Below, in pieces: positions 1 through 7,753 of a stretch of DNA of 64,000 nt; position 1 is the first letter of the stretch; the number at the start of each line of letters is the position of its first letter. The notes under the pieces are model-generated. The model ran no database searches and was not told the DNA's origin. It saw nothing but the letters and a program-made list of their open reading frames with translations. A program made the translations under genes and the position numbers. The stretch is from an uncultured Planctomycetaceae bacterium (lineage in GTDB: Bacteria > Planctomycetota > Planctomycetia > Planctomycetales > Planctomycetaceae): positions 186,001 to 250,000 of the forward strand of contig CALSLT010000007.1 in assembly GCA_943787265.1 (NCBI GenBank), in the 5' to 3' direction.

Positions 1-2
1 AT

Positions 3-500
3 CGACTGTATGAAGACGTTCGCGAATATGCTCGTCCTATTCGAGTTGAAAAGAATCCGCAACGAGTCGACAACTTGCTGCAGCAAGCTTGGGATGAATT
101 GATCGTCAAACGCGATAACCGAGACGCCCACCTCATCGAGCAGGCTGAAGCTGACGACCTTGTTTGTCCTGTCGAACCGTTTCTGATTCGTCAGGCGCTT
201 CGAAACATTCTGGATAATTCACTCGCGGCCTGCGAAGACCCGGTAACCATCACCGCGACCTGGAAAAACTCTGAGCTGAACAGTCGGGCTGCTTTGCAGG
301 TTTCTTTGCGGGATAACGGACCCGGACTGACTCGGGACGCTCGCGAGAAGCTGTTTAACGAATTCTTTACAACGAAAACTCATGGGACTGGCCTGGGACT
401 GGCAATCGTCAAACGCTTTATCGAAGCGCACTCTGGCACGCTTGTCGTCGGAGATTGCGACGACGGACTCGATCTCGTGATCACTCTACCCCGCGGATAA
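3..500 (+). CDS. Sensor histidine kinase, C-terminal ATPase part (5' end outside window)
   Basis: The reading frame is open from the left edge, so the gene starts upstream. The visible 165 residues hold the end of a linker and a complete HATPase_c domain: an N box (RNILDNS), a G1 box (DNGPGL) and a G2 box (GTGLGLAIVKRF). The domain ends almost at the stop, so there is no attached receiver. The compact C-terminus fits NtrB-like or PAS kinases. The sigma-54 activator at 5908 is the obvious candidate partner because both flank the same cluster, but the pairing is inferred. The dimerisation and phospho-acceptor histidine are not visible. Confidence 0.85.
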   Translation, partial: RLYEDVREYARPIRVEKNPQRVDNLLQQAWDELIVKRDNRDAHLIEQAEADDLVCPVEPFLIRQALRNILDNSLAACEDPVTITATWKNSELNSRAALQVSLRDNGPGLTRDAREKLFNEFFTTKTHGTGLGLAIVKRFIEAHSGTLVVGDCDDGLDLVITLPRG

Positions 501-510
501 GGGTTTTCGG

Positions 511-527
511 GCGGCACGCTGATTGCT
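511..527 (+). promoter_or_regulatory. Sigma-54 (RpoN) -24/-12 promoter upstream of the 582 membrane gene
   Basis: The sequence CGGCACG-CTGA-TTGCT has the -24 GG at 513-514 and the -12 GC at 525-526, exactly 10 nt apart, as sigma-54 requires. Only the first base of the -24 box departs from consensus. Transcription would start near 538, about 45 nt before the ATG at 582. It lies in the short gap behind the kinase stop. Confidence 0.6.
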
Positions 528-581
528 TTCCGTTGCCGGTCGAACCCGTCCGAAATACGGCATCGTAAAATGCGACCATTC

Positions 582-1391
582 ATGTCTGAGCAGCCGGCTG
601 AGCCTTCGACTGAGAAATCCGCGTTGGACGATCCGTCAACGTCAAGCGGAGATTCCAATGCCGATCAGTTCGCCGCATCCCTGAAACAGGCAGAGGATGC
701 TCTCTGGAGACGTCATCGCATTCTCTGGTGGATCACGCTCGTCGGCCCGGTACTTGTCACAGCTTCGATCGTGGCAACTGTTTACATCTTCGCAGGCGTA
801 GAATTCGCTGGCCAACTCGTGACAACAGCCCTCACCGGCATGCTTCTGTTTGGCCGCTTTATCATTCTGGCCGGGCACGACCCGGAAGTTGCCAGAGTGA
901 CAGGCAGCTTCTCATCAGGACAGCTATTCCTGATGGTCACCTACCTGGATCTGATCGTAGCAACCGTGCTGATCTTTCACGCGGGCTTCCTTTTTCGGCT
1001 GCCCTGGTTTGGATCGCGAGCGACCGCGCTCGTTGATGACGGACGGTTCCTGATTCACGCTCAACCGTGGATCAGGCGGGCGACGTTCTTCGGTCTCGTA
1101 CTTTTCGTAGCGATTCCTTTGGCTGCAATGGGCAGCGTCGGAGGAACCATCTTCGGCCGCATGCTCGGAGTCAGTCGCGTACGCATTTTCATGGCCATTC
1201 TTCTGGGAAGTCTGCTTGGCAACAGCATGATGTGGTACGGCTCGGACCTGATCAATCGGTTTGTGGACAAGCACCACCCGGTCGTTCGATTCGGCGGTGT
1301 CGTGCTGATTCTGATGCTCATCGCACTGATCGAATTTCTGTACCGCCGCACCAGGCGAGCAGAATTGCAGGCGATGCAGGAAACCCAGTAG
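582..1391 (+). CDS. Multi-pass membrane protein resembling small multi-drug export family (PF06695-like)
   Basis: About 269 residues. A polar N-terminal tail of some 45 residues is followed by about six hydrophobic segments and a basic C-terminus. The stretch FVAIPLAAMGSVGGT followed by MAILLGSLLGN resembles the signature region of PF06695 putative exporters. The substrate is unknown. ATG 582 is preferred over ATG 570 because it gives a cleaner start, although neither has a strong ribosome site. The gene follows the kinase and has its own sigma-54 promoter at 511. Family assignment is moderate; the membrane nature is clear. Confidence 0.55.
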   Translation: MSEQPAEPSTEKSALDDPSTSSGDSNADQFAASLKQAEDALWRRHRILWWITLVGPVLVTASIVATVYIFAGVEFAGQLVTTALTGMLLFGRFIILAGHDPEVARVTGSFSSGQLFLMVTYLDLIVATVLIFHAGFLFRLPWFGSRATALVDDGRFLIHAQPWIRRATFFGLVLFVAIPLAAMGSVGGTIFGRMLGVSRVRIFMAILLGSLLGNSMMWYGSDLINRFVDKHHPVVRFGGVVLILMLIALIEFLYRRTRRAELQAMQETQ

Positions 1392-1590
1392 GCACAAAGT
1401 GAATTCTTCCACCGCGCCCGTCTGACGTGAACGCCCACAGCCAGACGGCAGCCTCGTCGACAATTGATCGCACACTCTCCGACAGCCAAAGCGCGACGAT
1501 TCGCACGCTGCGCGCACACTGGCACGTCCGATGAACGTGTCGTCGCGGACTGTCAGCGGCAATTCCAAAGAGACCTTAGCAACGTCTCAT

Positions 1591-1606
1591 TGGCACGCGA
1601 TCTGCC
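1591..1606 (+). promoter_or_regulatory. Sigma-54 -24/-12 promoter for the Rieske/cytochrome b operon
   Basis: TGGCACG-CGAT-CTGCC has a perfect -24 box and a near-consensus -12 box (CTGC for TTGC). GG is at 1592-1593 and GC at 1604-1605, spaced 10 nt apart. Transcription would start near 1617, which excludes the longer in-frame start at 1531 and supports ATG 1648 for the Rieske gene. A CTGCGCG half site lies about 80 bp upstream (1508-1514) and recurs in the dyad upstream of the nitrate operon. Confidence 0.65.
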
Positions 1607-1615
1607 ACAGGGGAT

Positions 1616-1640
1616 CTGGAGATGAAATTCCAATCTCCAG
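1616..1640 (+). promoter_or_regulatory. 5' leader hairpin before the Rieske gene
   Basis: Perfect 8-bp arms (CTGGAGAT at 1616-1623 and ATCTCCAG at 1633-1640) enclose a 9-nt loop. The hairpin begins at the predicted sigma-54 start point and its right arm overlaps the AGG that would serve the ATG at 1648. It could stabilise the mRNA or mask the ribosome site. Confidence 0.4.
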
Positions 1641-1647
1641 GTGCCGA

Positions 1648-2160
1648 ATGATGAACACGGAAGTGTCCGAATCTGAAACCGAAGTAGCCGAGCCGATACG
1701 GCGGTCGTTTTTGTTTGCCGTTTCTGCCGCAGTGATGGCTTTCGGATTGACGGCTGGCTACGGCATGTTCGCGTGGCTGATCGGAGTTTTTCTTTACCCG
1801 TTTCGCGAGTCAGCCGAGAGCTGGCAGTTTCTGTCCGACCTCGGCAGTTTCGGTGTGGGACACTCTTTGACTTACCAATCGCCAGCCGGTCAGAAGATTG
1901 TCGTCACTCGTCTTGCCGACGCGGGCACGGTCGACGACTTCATTGCTCTGTCGAGCGTCTGCCCTCATCTGGGCTGCCAGGTTCATTGGGAGTCGAACAA
2001 CGCCCGCTTCTTCTGCCCGTGCCACAACGGAGCGTTCGACAAAGTTGGCAAGCCACTTTCCGGGCCGCCTAAGGATTCGGACCAGACGCTTCCGCAATAC
2101 GCGTTGCAGATCAAGAACGATTTGCTGTTTATCGAAGTTCCCACGACATCTTTGACGTAG
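1648..2160 (+). CDS. Rieske [2Fe-2S] subunit of a cytochrome bc-type complex
   Basis: 170 residues. An N-terminal twin-arginine stretch (RRSFL) leads into one membrane anchor (about residues 20-50), as in Tat-exported Rieske subunits. The cluster motifs are CPHLGC near residue 105 and CPCHNG near residue 123, giving the two Cys and two His ligands plus the disulfide cysteines, followed by the GPP loop. The soluble head would take electrons from quinol at the outer membrane face. Cytochrome b follows 13 nt downstream. ATG 1648 (or 1651) is chosen because the sigma-54 promoter lies just upstream. No cytochrome c1 or f gene is adjacent, so the next electron acceptor may be the octaheme protein at 3801. 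Confidence 0.93.
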   Translation: MMNTEVSESETEVAEPIRRSFLFAVSAAVMAFGLTAGYGMFAWLIGVFLYPFRESAESWQFLSDLGSFGVGHSLTYQSPAGQKIVVTRLADAGTVDDFIALSSVCPHLGCQVHWESNNARFFCPCHNGAFDKVGKPLSGPPKDSDQTLPQYALQIKNDLLFIEVPTTSLT

Positions 2161-2173
2161 CGAAAGGACTGCC

Positions 2174-3226
2174 GTGGTTACTGCTGTTCGAAACTGGTTT
2201 TCGGAACGCTTACCGATCTCCGGCGTGCAGATCGCCGAACTGACCAACGAGCCCGTGCCTAATCACCTCAAACGGTGGTGGTTCTGTCTCGGAGGCACGC
2301 CTGCGTACCTGTTTGTCGTGCAGATCGTGACCGGAATTCTGCTCGCGTTTTACTACCAGCCCGCGCCATCAACAGCTTACGAATCAATCCGCACGATCAC
2401 GCACGATGTTTCGTACGGCTGGTACATTCGCAGTATTCACAAGTGGGCAGCGACGCTGATGATCGCCGCCGTGATCCTGCATCAGATGCGGATTTACTTT
2501 ACGGGAGCGTATCGCAAGCCTCGCGAACTCAACTGGATGGTCGGCATGTGCCTGCTGCTGTGCACGCTGACGATCGGCTTTACCGGTTACAGCCTGGTGT
2601 TCGAACAACTCAGCTACTGGGGAGCGACCGTCGCGGCAAACATTTGCGACACCGTTCCCTTTGCAGGTGTGTTCTTTAAACGACTACTCCTGGCTGGCGA
2701 TTCCTACAACTCGCAAACGCTGCCTCGCTTCTTCATTCTTCACGCGGCCGTGTTGCCAGCCGTGATGATCGGTCTGCTGGTAGTTCATGTTGGCATCCTG
2801 CGGCTTCAGGGAATCACCGAGTTTCGTTTTGAAAACGAGCCCGACGACAAGCCGCAGACGTTCAACTTCTTCCCCGACCATTTCTACACCGAACTGACCA
2901 TCGGTCTGATCCTGATGATCCTGCTGAGTGTGCTCGCGACGGTGCTTCCAGTTGATCTGGGACCAAAGGCCGATCCACTCACAACCCCGGAAGTGATCAA
3001 GCCAGAGTGGTGGTTCTACGTGTCGTTCCGTTGGCTCAAGTTGTTCAGCGGCACTTTCGCGGTGGTCAGTTCCGGCTTCATTGTCTTTGTGATGTTCGTG
3101 TGGCCGTTCATCGACGGCTGGATTCGCAAACACACTCGGTACACGGAAGCCAGCGTATGGATCGGGATTGTTGGTGTCTTCCTGCTGGTCGGCCTGACCG
3201 TCTGGGAAGCCATTGTTGAGCACTGA
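2174..3226 (+). CDS. Cytochrome b (b6 and subunit IV in one chain)
   Basis: 350 residues with about seven membrane spans. Heme ligand pairs are H89/H103 (13 residues between) and H190/H205 (14 between); the longer second gap is the cytochrome b6-type spacing. A quinol-site stretch, GYSLVFEQLSYWGATV, precedes the third and fourth ligands. The C-terminal third carries PEWW at about 277, in place of the usual PEWY. The polypeptide thus covers both the four-helix b6 part and the three-helix subunit IV part. GTG start at 2174 has AAAGGA about 6 nt upstream. Its role is quinol oxidation with transfer to the Rieske protein and a heme c acceptor. Confidence 0.92.
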   Translation: MVTAVRNWFSERLPISGVQIAELTNEPVPNHLKRWWFCLGGTPAYLFVVQIVTGILLAFYYQPAPSTAYESIRTITHDVSYGWYIRSIHKWAATLMIAAVILHQMRIYFTGAYRKPRELNWMVGMCLLLCTLTIGFTGYSLVFEQLSYWGATVAANICDTVPFAGVFFKRLLLAGDSYNSQTLPRFFILHAAVLPAVMIGLLVVHVGILRLQGITEFRFENEPDDKPQTFNFFPDHFYTELTIGLILMILLSVLATVLPVDLGPKADPLTTPEVIKPEWWFYVSFRWLKLFSGTFAVVSSGFIVFVMFVWPFIDGWIRKHTRYTEASVWIGIVGVFLLVGLTVWEAIVEH

Positions 3227-3268
3227 TGACATCGCCCGCGGAAATAACGAAACCGAGATTTTTATCGA

Positions 3269-3730
3269 ATGGCCATGACAGAGCGGTCAAACACTAACGA
3301 AGAAATCGAAGCTGCCGCCGAGCGGCGCGCGCTCATCGAATCAGTCGTGCGGCCGAGTTTCGAACGGTTCTGCGCTGGCGGCATGGACGCGTTTGACGAC
3401 TTCTATTTTGGCCTCGGGAATCGGATCCCAGCGGTTGGCTCGATGTTCGCTTCGGTGGACATGGAACAACAGAACCAGCTGATCCGCGACGGCATTAGAG
3501 ACTTGATCGACTTTGCGTATGGCAGCTCGAAAGCGGAAGCCGAACTTCAACGACTTGCAAAAAGTCATTCGCGTTCCGGACTGGGAATTGCTCCGGAGTA
3601 CTACCCGCACTGGATCAACGCGTTGATGGAGGCCGTACGGAAGCACGACACGCAGGCAAATGATGATACGGAGTCTGCATGGCGGAAAGTCCTTGCCGAC
3701 GGCATCGACCTGATGATCGCCGGCTACTGA
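3269..3730 (+). CDS. Bacterial globin (single-domain, heme-binding)
   Basis: 153 residues. The pattern is that of a globin fold: a conserved CD1-type Phe (F60, in GSMFAS), a proximal-type His (H100, in AKSHSRSG) 40 residues later, then GIAPEYY and an AW helix near the end. There is no reductase domain, so it is not a flavohemoglobin. An acidic N-terminal extension of about 25 residues precedes the core. It lies 43 nt after cytochrome b and 70 nt before the octaheme cytochrome. It probably binds O2 or NO; scavenging, sensing or electron-transfer protection are all possible. The call rests on motif pattern, without a database search. Confidence 0.72.
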   Translation: MAMTERSNTNEEIEAAAERRALIESVVRPSFERFCAGGMDAFDDFYFGLGNRIPAVGSMFASVDMEQQNQLIRDGIRDLIDFAYGSSKAEAELQRLAKSHSRSGLGIAPEYYPHWINALMEAVRKHDTQANDDTESAWRKVLADGIDLMIAGY

Positions 3731-3800
3731 AGTTGCAACTCTGACATTCTCTCACGTTGAAATCTGAAGATTACTCACGCTCACCGGATGGACGACGGAA

Positions 3801-5402
3801 ATGAAACTGGAGACAAAACAATTCATCATCGGATTCCTGGGACTCGTTTTCCTGGCGTCGCTGGTTCTTGTTCAGGCGATGGAAGTTGCCCGCAAGCGTG
3901 AGGAAGTCGGCCTGACGTCAGCACACGTCGCTGTTCCGGCAAAGTCTCAGAACTGTGTCGAGTGTCACGGCAAGTCAACGCCGGGAATCATCGATCACTG
4001 GAAAGGCTCGACGCACGCACGCAAAGGCGTGGGCTGTGTCGAATGCCATCTCGCCGACAAAGCCGACGCTGACGCGTTCACGCATTACGGAACGGTCATC
4101 GCCACGATCGTTACGCCGAAAGACTGCGGACGCTGCCACGAAAAAGAAACCAAAGAGTTCGACAACAGCCACCATGCGAAGGCCGGCAACATTCTCGCGT
4201 CGCTCGATAACTTTCTGGCCGAAACCGTTGAAGGATCGCGCGTTCCCTTTAACCCGCACTCGCCAACGCCCGGCCGCCCGGACATTACCGAAGTTAACGG
4301 GATGGCAAGTTCGTTTGTCGGCTGCCAGCAGTGTCACGGCAGCAAGATCGCACTGCTGGGTAAAGATGGAAGCTCAATCGCCGTCGACGATCTGAAACCG
4401 GGGCCGAACGGTCAACCGACCAACCTGGCGATCCTCGATCAGATCATGAAGAGCGACGACGGTCGCCCACGATTTCACGCCGGCACCTGGCCGAATACCG
4501 GGATCGGTCGGTTGAATCTTGATGGTTCCAAAGGTTCGTGCTCAGCCTGTCACAGTCGGCATGACTTCTCACCGAGACGCGCTCGCCAGCCGGAAAATTG
4601 CGGCAAGTGCCACCTTGGTCCGGATCATCCTCAGAAAGAGATCTACGAAGAGTCCAAGCACGGTGTCGCCTTCCGAGACCTGAAAGAGCACATGAATCTC
4701 GACGCCGAAGACTGGGTGCTCGGCGAGGATTATTCACAGGCTCCAACCTGTGCAACGTGCCACATGTCTGGACATTCGAAGAACGGCGGAGTCGTCACTC
4801 ATGATCCCGGCAAGCGGATTTCGTGGTCGAACCGGCCGCCTGTCAGCAAGGTCCTCGACACGGATGTAGACGGAAAAATCGTCACCGAACTGGACCCGGT
4901 CCTGCGTCGTGAAATGACTGCATTCTCGGCCGAAGAAAAGCGGACCAACATGAAGCAGGTCTGCCATCATTGCCACACTCAGGACTACGTGAACTCTTTC
5001 TACAAGCAGTACGACGATTTCATCGTGCTGTTCAACGAGAAGTTCGCGAAGCCGGGTGAGAGCATTATGAAAGCTCTGCGTAAGAACGAACTGATCACCA
5101 AGACTCAGTTCGATGAAGAAATCGAGTGGACCTGGTTCTACCTCTGGCATCACGAAGGCCGCCGCGCCAGACACGGTGCCGCAATGATGGCTCCGGACTA
5201 CGCACACTGGCACGGCATGTTCGAAGTCGCCGAACGCTTCTACCAGGAAATGATCCCGCAGGCTCGTGAAATCACAGAATACGCCGCAGAAGAAGGCAAA
5301 GAAGAACAGGCAGCGGCTGTCAACAAGTTGATCGATGAAATTCTCGCTCGGCCAGAACACGCCTGGAGAAATCCACCCAGCACCGAGTTAAAGCCTGAGT
5401 AG
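3801..5402 (+). CDS. Octaheme cytochrome c, hydroxylamine oxidoreductase-like
   Basis: 533 residues with eight CXXCH heme sites (CVECH twice, CGRCH, CQQCH, CSACH, CGKCH, CATCH, CHHCH). An N-terminal hydrophobic segment (about residues 8-26) acts as a signal or anchor, so the protein is outside the cytoplasmic membrane. The helical C-terminus contains HHEGRRARHGA followed by PDYAHWHG, which resembles the conserved region of the HAO family. The Tyr in it is residue 467. In true HAO a Tyr of a neighbouring subunit cross-links the catalytic heme; reductive relatives lack it. The substrate could be hydroxylamine, NO, hydrazine or nitrite. No CXXCK site is present, which argues against octaheme or pentaheme Nrf-type nitrite reductases. 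It is flanked by two globins. Confidence 0.85.
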   Translation: MKLETKQFIIGFLGLVFLASLVLVQAMEVARKREEVGLTSAHVAVPAKSQNCVECHGKSTPGIIDHWKGSTHARKGVGCVECHLADKADADAFTHYGTVIATIVTPKDCGRCHEKETKEFDNSHHAKAGNILASLDNFLAETVEGSRVPFNPHSPTPGRPDITEVNGMASSFVGCQQCHGSKIALLGKDGSSIAVDDLKPGPNGQPTNLAILDQIMKSDDGRPRFHAGTWPNTGIGRLNLDGSKGSCSACHSRHDFSPRRARQPENCGKCHLGPDHPQKEIYEESKHGVAFRDLKEHMNLDAEDWVLGEDYSQAPTCATCHMSGHSKNGGVVTHDPGKRISWSNRPPVSKVLDTDVDGKIVTELDPVLRREMTAFSAEEKRTNMKQVCHHCHTQDYVNSFYKQYDDFIVLFNEKFAKPGESIMKALRKNELITKTQFDEEIEWTWFYLWHHEGRRARHGAAMMAPDYAHWHGMFEVAERFYQEMIPQAREITEYAAEEGKEEQAAAVNKLIDEILARPEHAWRNPPSTELKPE

Positions 5403-5445
5403 GAATCTCCAGAAACCTGAAGGACACAAAGAATTGGAAGAGCGT

Positions 5446-5856
5446 ATGAATCTTTCGGAGAGCGTCTCACAAATCCTGTCGCATGAAGCTGAACTGGCCT
5501 CACGTTTCTACGAACGATTCTTTGCTCAGATTCCGGAAGCAATGACGTTCTTTGAGAGCACAAACATGATTCACCAAGCGGCAGTTCTACGGATGTCGCT
5601 TCAAATTATCGAACAGTTTTGCTCGCACGAACTCGGAGCCATCGGCGACTACTTGCGAGTGATCGGTTTTAAGCATCGTGAGCGAAATATTCCGCAGGAT
5701 ATGTACGGAAGGTGGCGTGAAATACTGCTCGACGAACTGGAAGAATTTCACGGCGCTGACTGGTCAGAAACACTCAAGGTGGAATGGACGAAAGCTCTCA
5801 ACCTGTCAATCAACAAGATGCTGGAAGGCTACGAACTTTCATCAGCCACGATTTGA
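5446..5856 (+). CDS. Second bacterial globin
   Basis: 136 residues. Globin pattern: Phe pair F35/F36 (CD1 region, MTFFES), proximal-type His H77 in GFKHRERN, followed by IPQDMYGRW and a final helix NLSINKML. The 41-residue gap between CD1 Phe and His matches the first globin. ATG 5446 is preferred over the upstream TTG at 5434 because GGAAG sits 5 nt before it. It lies 43 nt after the octaheme gene and 51 nt before the activator gene, so it is probably in the same transcript. The two globins are clearly diverged from each other, so this is not a recent duplication. Confidence 0.68.
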   Translation: MNLSESVSQILSHEAELASRFYERFFAQIPEAMTFFESTNMIHQAAVLRMSLQIIEQFCSHELGAIGDYLRVIGFKHRERNIPQDMYGRWREILLDELEEFHGADWSETLKVEWTKALNLSINKMLEGYELSSATI

Positions 5857-5907
5857 GTCTCACCCTCAAATTGACCTGCGACGTCGCTTCAGAATGGAAG
5901 TGAAACC

Positions 5908-7311
5908 GTGACCAACACTCCGTCAAAACAAATGCGACTGCTGCTCGTCGAAGACGATGACGAGTTTCGCGAAACGTGTGCACTCTGGATGACTCGAAAT
6001 GGTCACCGCGTCGAGCAGGCGGCCAATGCGCACGACGGTCTGCACCATTGTCTGCGTCAGCAATTCGATGTGGCGGTTGTTGATCTCAACATGCCTGGCA
6101 TGTCGGGATTGGAAATGCTGGAAAGGCTCGGTTCGAGCAACGTCGAAACGGAAGTCATCATGCTGACCGGTCAGGCAACGGTCGACACCGCCGTGCAGGC
6201 GATGAAGCTGGGAGCGACCGATTATCTCAGCAAGCCATTTCCTCTGCCGGAACTCGAAAAACGATGCTGCAACGCCTGGGAACGCGGACAACTGAAGAAA
6301 GAGAACCAGCAACTCAAGGCGGTCATTGAACGCAGCCAGCCCAAAACGCAGATGATTGGCGAATCGCCGCAGATGCAGAATGTTCGACGGCTGATCGAAC
6401 GCGCTGGCCCCACCGACAAAGCCATCCTCATCCAAGGCGAAAGCGGAACTGGCAAAGAACTGGTCGCCCGCGACTTACAGTCGTGCAGCCTGCGAAGTGA
6501 CAAACCCTTCGTGACGATCAACTGCGCAGCGTTGCCGGAACAACTTGTCGAAAGTGAATTGTTCGGGCACGAGAAAGGCGCCTTCACGGGCGCGACCGCG
6601 ACAACTGCCGGTCTCTTTGAAGTTGCCGACGGCGGCACGATCTTCATCGACGAAATAGGAGAAATGCCACTGGGCCTGCAGCCTAAACTGCTGAGAGTTC
6701 TGGAAGACGGTTCTCTGCGCCGAGTCGGCTCTCATCAGGAACGTCGAGTTGACGTGCGACTGATCGCCGCCACAAACCGCGACCTGTCCGAAATGGCGTC
6801 CGAAGGCGCGTTTCGCGAAGACCTCTACTATCGGATCAACGTTCTAACGATCGAATTGCCGCCGCTTCGCGATCGCACTGGCGATGTCCCGTTGCTGACG
6901 AACCATATCCTCGGAAGCGACTGGTCAATCACCGACGAAGCCCGCGCCTCGATTGAAAGTTTCGAATGGCCGGGCAACGTCCGACAGCTGATCAACGTAC
7001 TTGAGCGAGCGACGATCCTTGCCGAAGACCGTCGGATCGACATCGACGACTTACCGGGCGAAGTTGTTCGGCCAGTTCGCCACGATCGTGCAACACCGCA
7101 ACAGCCGTCTTACGAAAAGCTGGAAGACCTGGAGCGAGCACACGTCATTCGACTTCTGCGGCAACACTCTGGCAACAAGGCTCAAGCAGCCAGGTCATTA
7201 GGGATTCACCGTCGGAAGCTGTACCGACTTCTCGAGCGATTCAACATTCAACCAGAAGAAATCAAGCCGCCATTCTCGAACACCACAAACGATGAAAGGA
7301 AGACGCCATGA
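5908..7311 (+). CDS. NtrC-family sigma-54-dependent response regulator
   Basis: 467 residues in three domains. The receiver (about 5-120) has acceptor D59 in VVDLNMPG. The AAA+ domain (about 150-380) has Walker A GESGTGKE near 177, the sigma-54-contacting GAFTGA loop at 224-229 and the Walker B region IFIDEIGEM. A Fis-type helix-turn-helix ends the chain (QAARSLGIHRRKLYRLL). GTG start. It closes the heme cluster and overlaps the Usp gene by 4 nt. Three sigma-54 promoters in this window (511, 1591, 32178) are natural targets; the kinase truncated at the left edge may be its partner. Target assignment is inferred. Confidence 0.95.
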   Translation: MTNTPSKQMRLLLVEDDDEFRETCALWMTRNGHRVEQAANAHDGLHHCLRQQFDVAVVDLNMPGMSGLEMLERLGSSNVETEVIMLTGQATVDTAVQAMKLGATDYLSKPFPLPELEKRCCNAWERGQLKKENQQLKAVIERSQPKTQMIGESPQMQNVRRLIERAGPTDKAILIQGESGTGKELVARDLQSCSLRSDKPFVTINCAALPEQLVESELFGHEKGAFTGATATTAGLFEVADGGTIFIDEIGEMPLGLQPKLLRVLEDGSLRRVGSHQERRVDVRLIAATNRDLSEMASEGAFREDLYYRINVLTIELPPLRDRTGDVPLLTNHILGSDWSITDEARASIESFEWPGNVRQLINVLERATILAEDRRIDIDDLPGEVVRPVRHDRATPQQPSYEKLEDLERAHVIRLLRQHSGNKAQAARSLGIHRRKLYRLLERFNIQPEEIKPPFSNTTNDERKTP

Positions 7312-7748
7312 GCTGGTTACCTAAGAAAACCGTGCTTGTTCCCACTGACTTCTCTGAACCATCCGTCGATGCGGTCAACACCGCCCTGGACTTAGTGGAA
7401 AATCCATCCGACGTGCATGTTCTGTACGTGCTCGAAGAACTTGAGCACTCGGCACCAGCCGCGCTGTTTGGTGACTTCGACGAAGCCTCTCGAAAGCAGC
7501 GTGCTGGCGAATTCCTCGATCAGTTCCTGGGGCGCCATGAGATCACCGGAGTGACCGAGGTCGTCCGAGTCGGTAACCCCGGCCTGGAAATCACCGAATA
7601 CGCACTTGAGGTGAAGTCCGACTTGATCGTCATCCCGTCCCACGGTCATCACGGACTGCGGCGCATCCTCTTAGGATCTGTCGCCGAGCGAGTCCTGCGT
7701 CACGCAGAATGTCCAACACTGGTTCTCAGACGCCAGGATGCTGACTGA
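7308..7748 (+). CDS. Universal stress protein (UspA fold)
   Basis: 146 residues, one Usp domain. The N-terminus starts with VLVPTDFSEPS and the C-terminus carries the ATP-binding pattern GHHGLRRILLGSVAERV followed by CPTLVLR. The start codon overlaps the stop of the sigma-54 activator (ATGA), so the two are translationally coupled. Usp proteins often accompany anaerobic or redox-stress regulons, which fits the heme cluster. The gene ends 5 nt from the convergent DUF1501 gene. Confidence 0.93.
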   Translation: MSWLPKKTVLVPTDFSEPSVDAVNTALDLVENPSDVHVLYVLEELEHSAPAALFGDFDEASRKQRAGEFLDQFLGRHEITGVTEVVRVGNPGLEITEYALEVKSDLIVIPSHGHHGLRRILLGSVAERVLRHAECPTLVLRRQDAD

Positions 7749-7753
7749 CTGGC

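Noticed and set aside
1514..1530. TGGCACG at about 1520 as a further sigma-54 site
   Set aside because: The spacing to a TTGC-like box is missing (ATGA follows), so only the 1591 site is kept.
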